From NCBI RefSeq assembly GCF_014653115.1, contig NZ_BNAD01000001.1, positions 372,001 through 436,000 on the forward strand: a DNA stretch of 64,000 nt, read 5' to 3'. The position numbers were made by a program, and so were the translations under genes. Positions 60,921 through 64,000 of this stretch are shown here, in pieces (position 1 is the first letter of the stretch; each line of letters starts with the position of its first letter). Under the pieces are notes generated by a model. That model was given only the letters and a program-made list of their open reading frames with translations, searched no databases and had not been told where the DNA came from. The stretch comes from Nocardioides flavus (ex Wang et al. 2016) (GTDB lineage: Bacteria; Actinomycetota; Actinomycetes; Propionibacteriales; Nocardioidaceae).

Positions 60921-61703
60921 ATGCCACTCCACCCCCTGCGTGCCGGCGAGCACCTCCTGGCCAGGACCGGTGTGCGCTCACGTGCCCGCCACCGCGCGGA
61001 CCCCTCGTCGCTCGGCCACCCGGCCGGCCCGCCGTCGACCCGTGCCGCGCTCGGCGAGCTCGGCGCCGGCCTCGACGGGGTTCGGCTGCTGGGCGCGCTG
61101 CCGCGCCTGGCCACCGCACCCCGCGGCGACGGTCACCTCGTGGTCGACATCCCCGGCTGGCGGGCCCCCGAGCTGTCCGGTGCGCCTCTGCGGGCGTACC
61201 TCAGGCGCCTCGGGTACGACGCGCGCGGCTGGGGCTTCGGCACCAACACCGGCGACCCGCGCCGCGACGTCGAGCGGCTGGCCGAGCGGGTGCTCGGGCT
61301 GGTCGAGGAGACCGGCGCACCGGCCTCGCTCGTCGGCTGGAGCCTCGGCGGCGTGATCGCGCGCGAGGTCGCGCGCCGGCACCCCGAGGCCGTGCGCCGG
61401 GTGATCACGTACGGCACCCCCGTCACCGGCGGGCCGCGGCACACGACGGTCGCGCGGGTGCAGAACCGCGGGGCCGAGCCCGACACCGGGCGCGTGACGC
61501 GGCGCCTCGACCCGACGGCCCCGGTCCCGGTGCCGCTGACGGTCATCTTCTCCCGGCGCGACGGGATCGTGTCGTGGCAGGCCTGCCTCGACCACACCTC
61601 GCCCGACGCCGAGCACGTCGAGGTGTCGTCGACGCACATCGGCATGGGTGTCGACCCCGACGTGTGGTCGGTCGTCGCCGACCGGCTGGCGCGGCCGGCC
61701 TGA
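60921..61703 (+). CDS. Alpha/beta-hydrolase (lipase/esterase-like)
   Basis: The 260-residue cytoplasmic protein has the nucleophile elbow VGWSLGG (about 137-143), the oxyanion-region VVDIPGWRAPE, a late Asp in VIFSRRDGIVSW and the catalytic His in VEVSSTHIGMG. The first 40 residues are basic and variable. The substrate is unknown. TAGGGT ends 6 nt before the ATG, so the mRNA is probably leaderless and starts just downstream of the DosR-like box. Confidence 0.85.
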   Translation: MPLHPLRAGEHLLARTGVRSRARHRADPSSLGHPAGPPSTRAALGELGAGLDGVRLLGALPRLATAPRGDGHLVVDIPGWRAPELSGAPLRAYLRRLGYDARGWGFGTNTGDPRRDVERLAERVLGLVEETGAPASLVGWSLGGVIAREVARRHPEAVRRVITYGTPVTGGPRHTTVARVQNRGAEPDTGRVTRRLDPTAPVPVPLTVIFSRRDGIVSWQACLDHTSPDAEHVEVSSTHIGMGVDPDVWSVVADRLARPA

Positions 61704-61718
61704 GCAAGCGGCCTGACG

Positions 61719-62567
61719 TCAGGCGTCGACGACCGGGTTGACCAGCCGGCCGATGCCGGGGATCCGGCACTCGGCCACGTCGCCGGCGCGCACGTGGATC
61801 GCGCCCGGGGTGCCCGTGGAGATCACGTCGCCGGGGAACAGCGGCATCACCGCGCTGTGGAAGGCGACGAGGAACGCCGGGCTGTAGCGCATGTGCGCCA
61901 CGGTGTTGGTGCGCATCTGGTCGCCGTTGACCACCGTCGAGACCTCCACCTCGCCGATCGAGCCGAACCGCTCCAGCACCTCGGCCATCGGCACGATCTC
62001 GGGACCGAAGGAGAAGAACCCGGGGAAGTTCTTCGAGCGGGTGAGGAAGCGCGGGTTGCGCTGGAGGATGTCCTCGGCCGTCTGGTCCAGGACCGTGGTC
62101 ACACCGAAGACGTGGTCGAGCGCGTCCTCCTCGGACACGTTGCGGCACTCACGTCCGATGACCAGCCCGAGCTCGCCCTCGGCCGTGGTGCGCTCGCTCT
62201 GCGGCGGGATCGGGATCTCGTCGGCCGCGCCGATGATGGTGTGGTCGCCCTTGATGAAGGAGGCGGGCTCCTCCGGCACCGACTCCGACAGGTCGGCGGC
62301 GTGGTCGACGTAGTTGAGCCCGATGCCCCAGATCTTGCGGGGCCGCCGGTAGGGCGCGGTGAACCGGACGTCGGCGGCGGGCCGGAACGCGTCCGGGCCG
62401 GCACCGGCCGCGGCGGCCGCCAGCGCGTCGTACAGGTCCTCCTCGATCACGGTCAGCAGCGACGGGACGCGCCGGTCGGTGAGGTCAGCGACCGCGACGA
62501 CGCCGCGCTCGGGGTCGACGAGGACCGGCACCTCGGTGCCGCGCTCGAGGATGGTGGCGAGTCGCAC
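61719..62567 (-). CDS. Fumarylacetoacetate-hydrolase-family protein
   Basis: The 282-residue protein has the FAH C-terminal domain. It contains KIWGIGLNYVDHAAD, the metal-binding Glu pair region TTAEGELGLVIGRECRNVS and the closing GDVISTGTPGAI. Members hydrolyse C-C bonds of 1,3-dioxo acids or act as decarboxylases and isomerases in aromatic degradation. The GTG is set by CAGGAGG. It follows the SDR and DapA-type genes on the same strand, forming a catabolic operon. Confidence 0.88.
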   Translation of the reverse strand: MRLATILERGTEVPVLVDPERGVVAVADLTDRRVPSLLTVIEEDLYDALAAAAAGAGPDAFRPAADVRFTAPYRRPRKIWGIGLNYVDHAADLSESVPEEPASFIKGDHTIIGAADEIPIPPQSERTTAEGELGLVIGRECRNVSEEDALDHVFGVTTVLDQTAEDILQRNPRFLTRSKNFPGFFSFGPEIVPMAEVLERFGSIGEVEVSTVVNGDQMRTNTVAHMRYSPAFLVAFHSAVMPLFPGDVISTGTPGAIHVRAGDVAECRIPGIGRLVNPVVDA

Positions 62568-62592
62568 GATGGGCCTCCTGGGGTCGTGGGTG

Positions 62593-63366
62593 TCAGTAGC
62601 CGGCGACGAGGCCGCCGTCGACGCGGACCTGCTCGCCGGTGACGTAGCCGGCCTGCTGGGAGGCGAGGAAAGCGACGACCGCGCCGAACTCGGCCGGCTC
62701 GCCGTAGCGCCGGGTCGGGATCGCCGCCTCGGACGCGGCCCGCGTGTCCTCGACCGTACGGCCGGTGCGCTCGGCCGCGGCGCGGTCGAGCTGGGCGACG
62801 CGGTCGGTGTCGATGCGACCGGGCAGCACCATGTTGACGGTGACGCCGTCGCCGGCGACGGTGCCCGCGAGGGTCTTGAGGTACGCCGCGAGCGCCGCGC
62901 GCCCGACGTTGGACGCGGTCAGCGTCGGGATGGGCTGCTGGACCCCGCTCGACCCGATGGCCAGGACCCGGCCCCAGCCGCGCTCGCGCATCCCCGGCAG
63001 CACCTCGCCGACCAGCGCGACGTGCCGGGCCACGAGCAGGTCGAAGGCCGCCTGCGCCGAGTCGGCGGTGAAGGCGTCAGCCGGTCCCGGCGGGGGGCCG
63101 CCGCCGTTGAGCACCACGATGTCGACCTCGCCGAGCTCCTCGCGGGTGCGAGCGACCAGCAGCGCCGGGGACGCGGGGTCGGTCAGGTCGGCGACGACGC
63201 CGGTGGCCGAGGGCAGCGAGCCCGCGACCTCGTCGACCACCTCGGCGCGGCGGCCGACGACGACGACGCGGGCGCCCTCGGCGGCCAGGGCTTCGGCGGA
63301 CGCGCGACCGAGGCCGCCGGTCGAGCCGAGGACGAGGGCGACCTTGCCGGTCAGTCCGAGGTCCAT
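62593..63366 (-). CDS. SDR-family oxidoreductase lacking the canonical YxxxK
   Basis: The 257-residue Rossmann protein has the cofactor motif LGSTGGLGRASA (about 13-24) and VVLNGGGPPPGPADAF. Where ordinary SDRs have Ser...Tyr-x-x-x-Lys, this one reads IGSSGVQQPIPTLTASNVGRAAL, with Asn and Arg at the expected Tyr and Lys positions. This matches the beta-ketoacyl-reductase-like SDR subgroup that departs from the catalytic tetrad. The ATG follows CAGGAGG. It overlaps the end of the DapA-type gene by 16 nt. Confidence 0.85.
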   Translation of the reverse strand: MDLGLTGKVALVLGSTGGLGRASAEALAAEGARVVVVGRRAEVVDEVAGSLPSATGVVADLTDPASPALLVARTREELGEVDIVVLNGGGPPPGPADAFTADSAQAAFDLLVARHVALVGEVLPGMRERGWGRVLAIGSSGVQQPIPTLTASNVGRAALAAYLKTLAGTVAGDGVTVNMVLPGRIDTDRVAQLDRAAAERTGRTVEDTRAASEAAIPTRRYGEPAEFGAVVAFLASQQAGYVTGEQVRVDGGLVAGY

Positions 63367-64000
63367 GGGGTTCCTCCTGGGGTGTCGGGCAGGTGGGACA
63401 GGTGCTGGTCCACCAGCGGCAGCAGCGCCGGCGGGAGCGTGGGGGCCGGCGGGCGGACGCGGCCGGTGGCGAGGACGCCGCGGCGGCGCAGGACCTCCTT
63501 GCGGATGGCCAGGCCGATGCGGAGCTGGCCCTCGAAGGTGGCCAGCGGCAGCCACGGGGCCCAGGCACGGTGGGCGGCGGCGAACCCGCCCGAGTCGTAC
63601 GCGTCGAGCGTCGCCCGCAGGCCCTCGGGGTGGCTCATCCCGGTCATCGCGCCCGCGGCGCCACAGCCGAGCTCGTCGACCAGGCCGACGCCGCCGAGGC
63701 CGCCGTACACCGGGGCGGCGACCACGGCGGTCAGCGCGGCGATCGCGGGCGGGGTCGGCGCGGCCTCGGCCTTGACCGCCGCCACGAAGCCGTCGCACTG
63801 CCGGACCACCTCGACCAGCACGTCGGCGGCGACGCTCACGCCCGAGGCGGCGGGATAGTCCTGCACGACGACCGGGAGCCCGGTGGCCTCGTGGACCGCG
63901 GTCAGGTGCTCGACCAGGACGTCGGCGCGCGGCGAGTTCACCTGCACCATGAGCGCCCGCGGCGGCCGGTGCGCGGCCTCCAGGCACGCCTGCGCCTGGT
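63351..64000 (-). CDS. Dihydrodipicolinate synthase/NAL-family aldolase, 5' end outside the window
   Basis: About 216 C-terminal residues are visible and the frame is open to the right edge. The conserved Tyr lies in VVVQDYPAASGV and the Schiff-base Lys in DGFVAAVKAEAAPTP, both features of DapA/N-acetylneuraminate-lyase class I aldolases. The long C-terminus (LRIGLAIRKEVLRRRGVLATGRVRPP) resembles members acting on sugar acids or hydroxyproline intermediates. As the first visible gene of the FAH-SDR-DapA run it points to degradation of a keto acid rather than lysine synthesis. Confidence 0.85.
   Translation of the reverse strand, partial: QAQACLEAAHRPPRALMVQVNSPRADVLVEHLTAVHEATGLPVVVQDYPAASGVSVAADVLVEVVRQCDGFVAAVKAEAAPTPPAIAALTAVVAAPVYGGLGGVGLVDELGCGAAGAMTGMSHPEGLRATLDAYDSGGFAAAHRAWAPWLPLATFEGQLRIGLAIRKEVLRRRGVLATGRVRPPAPTLPPALLPLVDQHLSHLPDTPGGTPWTSD

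Overview
The window is high-GC DNA with the gene content of a free-living, aerobic actinobacterium. Pointers are WXG100 (ESX-type) proteins, an EthA-type Baeyer-Villiger monooxygenase, a mycothiol-dependent maleylpyruvate-isomerase-family enzyme, ANTAR regulators, a DUF222-HNH nuclease and many leaderless start sites. A Nocardioidaceae member (Nocardioides-like) is my best inference; no rRNA or tRNA is present to confirm it. No complete prophage, insertion sequence, CRISPR array or tRNA was seen.

0-20 kb: a CPBP protease/luciferase-like oxidoreductase pair; a DEAD-box RNA helicase with a strong terminator; a divergent arsI/arsR arsenic pair around a large palindromic operator; a beta-glucoside uptake and hydrolysis operon (binding protein, two permeases, GH1 enzyme, LacI regulator) preceded by two LacI-type operators; ethA; an MFS carrier; a glutamine amidotransferase/acyl-CoA racemase pair; a compact cassette of two WXG100 proteins, a polymorphic-toxin-like protein and a Cys-rich putative immunity protein; and a divergent Lrp regulator/PLP gamma-lyase pair.

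20-30 kb: PadR regulator with fadH; a two-CBS protein divergent from an acyl-CoA ligase across a DevR/DosR-like box; a heliorhodopsin; two ANTAR regulators; ddaH; and cstA with a small partner gene. The cstA 5' end abuts a 5'-truncated gene, which looks like a deletion scar.

30-37.4 kb: a cobalamin salvage locus: cobC, then a B12 riboswitch, then btuF-btuC-btuD-cobO-cobQ-cobD, mostly with overlapping stop and start codons. The riboswitch region ends in a hairpin that pairs with the btuF Shine-Dalgarno sequence.

37.4-53.7 kb: mixed accessory and stress genes. These include two HNH nucleases, a four-helix stress protein, a secreted subtilase, a two-component system with an adjacent ABC exporter, an unrecognised two-gene module (46.75-48.92 kb), a UPF0158 protein, a stand-alone PyrF-like protein flanked by 14-bp direct repeats, a stand-alone organomercurial-lyase-like protein, two secreted excalibur-domain proteins (one a nuclease) and a secreted collagen-like protein.

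53.7-64 kb: a broken CocE/NonD hydrolase, a MarR/mycothiol-enzyme divergent pair, a macrolide-type glycosyltransferase, an AtoE-type short-chain fatty-acid transporter, a DoxX-like membrane protein and a hydrolase sharing a second DevR-like box, and a catabolic FAH-SDR-DapA-type operon running off the right edge.
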